Assembly (NCBI GenBank): GCA_003531115.1
Contig: DQHT01000030.1
Coordinates: 40,306-65,609 of the forward strand
Direction: 5' to 3'
Length of the DNA stretch: 25,304 bases
Source: Bacteroidota bacterium
Lineage (GTDB): Bacteria > Bacteroidota > Bacteroidia > UBA8524
Made by a program: the position numbers and the translations under genes. Positions 24,661-25,304 of the stretch are shown in pieces (position 1 is the first letter of the stretch; each line of letters starts with the position of its first letter). The notes under the pieces are model-generated. The model was not told the DNA's origin and searched no databases. It worked only from the letters and a program-made list of their open reading frames with translations.

Positions 24661-25304
24661 CTACATTAACATCTGCTTCACCTCATTCAATTTCATCAAG
24701 GCCTCTATCGGGGTCAGGGTATTGACATCCACGGCCTGAAGGTGCTGGATGACTTCTTTTAATTTCGGGTCTTCCATCTGGAACATCTGCAATTGAACGG
24801 TATCGGCTACCTTCTTGAGGGTCTTTCTTCCGCTGATATCAGAACGGTCTGCCTCCAGTCGGTGCAGGATGGCCTCTGCCCTGCTCAGCACCTTAGCGGG
24901 AACACCGGCCATACGGGCTACGTGGATACCAAAGCTGTGTTCGCTGCCTCCTGGTTTCATCTTCCTTAAAAACAATACGTTTCCATCCGTTTCCTTAACG
25001 GTAACATGGTAATTCACCACTCCTTCCATCTTGGTTTCCAGTTCATTTAACTCATGGTAATGGGTGGCGAACATGGTTTTGGGGCGGTGTTCGTGCACGG
25101 CAATGTATTCGGAAATCGACCAGGCTAAAGAAACACCATCGTAGGTGCTGGTACCCCGGCCAACCTCATCGAGTAGGACTAAACTGCGTGGAGAGATGTT
25201 ATTTAGTATGCTGGCGGCCTCAATCATTTCGACCATAAAGGTCGATTCGCCCTGCGAAATATTATCGGAAGCCCCAACGCGGGTAAATATTTTATCGACC
25301 ACAC
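24661..25304 (-). CDS. mutS: DNA mismatch repair protein MutS, C-terminal part
   Basis: The last 214 or so residues of MutS. The gene runs off the window, so the mismatch-binding domain and Walker A are not seen. Visible are [25 protein letters not shown] (ATPase dimer signature), the Walker B with [16 protein letters not shown], the switch histidine region [13 protein letters not shown], and [20 protein letters not shown] with the C-terminal helix-turn-helix. The GTG at 25300-25302 is internal, not a start. The stop TAG (24661-24663) directly precedes the heptamer array of repeat copy 2. Confidence 0.97.
   Translation of the reverse strand, partial: VVDKIFTRVGASDNISQGESTFMVEMIEAASILNNISPRSLVLLDEVGRGTSTYDGVSLAWSISEYIAVHEHRPKTMFATHYHELNELETKMEGVVNYHVTVKETDGNVLFLRKMKPGGSEHSFGIHVARMAGVPAKVLSRAEAILHRLEADRSDISGRKTLKKVADTVQLQMFQMEDPKLKEVIQHLQAVDVNTLTPIEALMKLNEVKQMLM

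Noticed and set aside
25300-25302. GTG as a start codon for the mutS fragment
   Set aside because: The residues before and after are internal conserved MutS sequence (VDKIFTRVG). The gene simply continues past the window.

Overview
This window comes from a Bacteroidota chromosome (class not resolved). The reasons are a secreted metalloprotease ending in a type IX secretion (Por) sorting domain, promoters that fit the Bacteroidota consensus (TTG, about 19-20 bp, TAnnTTTG), mostly A-rich leaders without Shine-Dalgarno sites, zinc-ligand-free ribosomal proteins S14 and L36, and an L17 with a long acidic tail.

Layout. Positions 1-1420 hold the 3' part of a pappalysin-like (M43) secreted protease. 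A hairpin-containing gap leads to topA (1510-3846). A 398-bp gap follows that is built almost entirely of repeats: a heptamer array, a 142-bp dispersed element, a REP-like inverted repeat and a second heptamer array. The gap ends in a strong promoter at about 4180-4210. From 4245 to 21277 lies one uninterrupted co-directional run of 32 genes that joins the str, S10, spc and alpha ribosomal clusters (rpsL-rpsG-fusA-rpsJ ... secY-infA-rpmJ-rpsM-rpsK-rpsD-rpoA-rplQ). An internal promoter candidate sits before infA, and a clear intrinsic terminator lies at 21341-21370. tuf, map and adk are absent from the run. Next come a small AT-richer outer-membrane beta-barrel gene (+), then on the minus strand a helix-hairpin-helix protein and an alpha-oxoamine synthase (AONS/KBL/SPT family) in one operon. 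The window ends in the 3' part of mutS (minus), which is followed by a second copy of the 142-bp element.

How the parts work together. The central cluster makes ribosomal proteins, EF-G, IF-1, the SecY channel and RNA polymerase alpha from what looks like one 17-kb transcription unit. The genes around it are housekeeping (topA, mutS, lipid or amino-acid metabolism) or envelope and secretion genes.

The coding content is ordinary. The part worth a second look is the non-coding repeats. Two 142-bp elements, about 94% identical by my hand alignment, begin directly at the stop codons of topA and mutS, each in the same orientation as its upstream gene. They start with G-quadruplex-capable GGGTTNN heptamers. 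Two other unrelated 7-bp arrays occur at the rplQ stop codon and upstream of the rpsL promoter. I found no CRISPR array, tRNA, rRNA, transposase, phage gene or defence system. All alignments and motif matches were done by eye.
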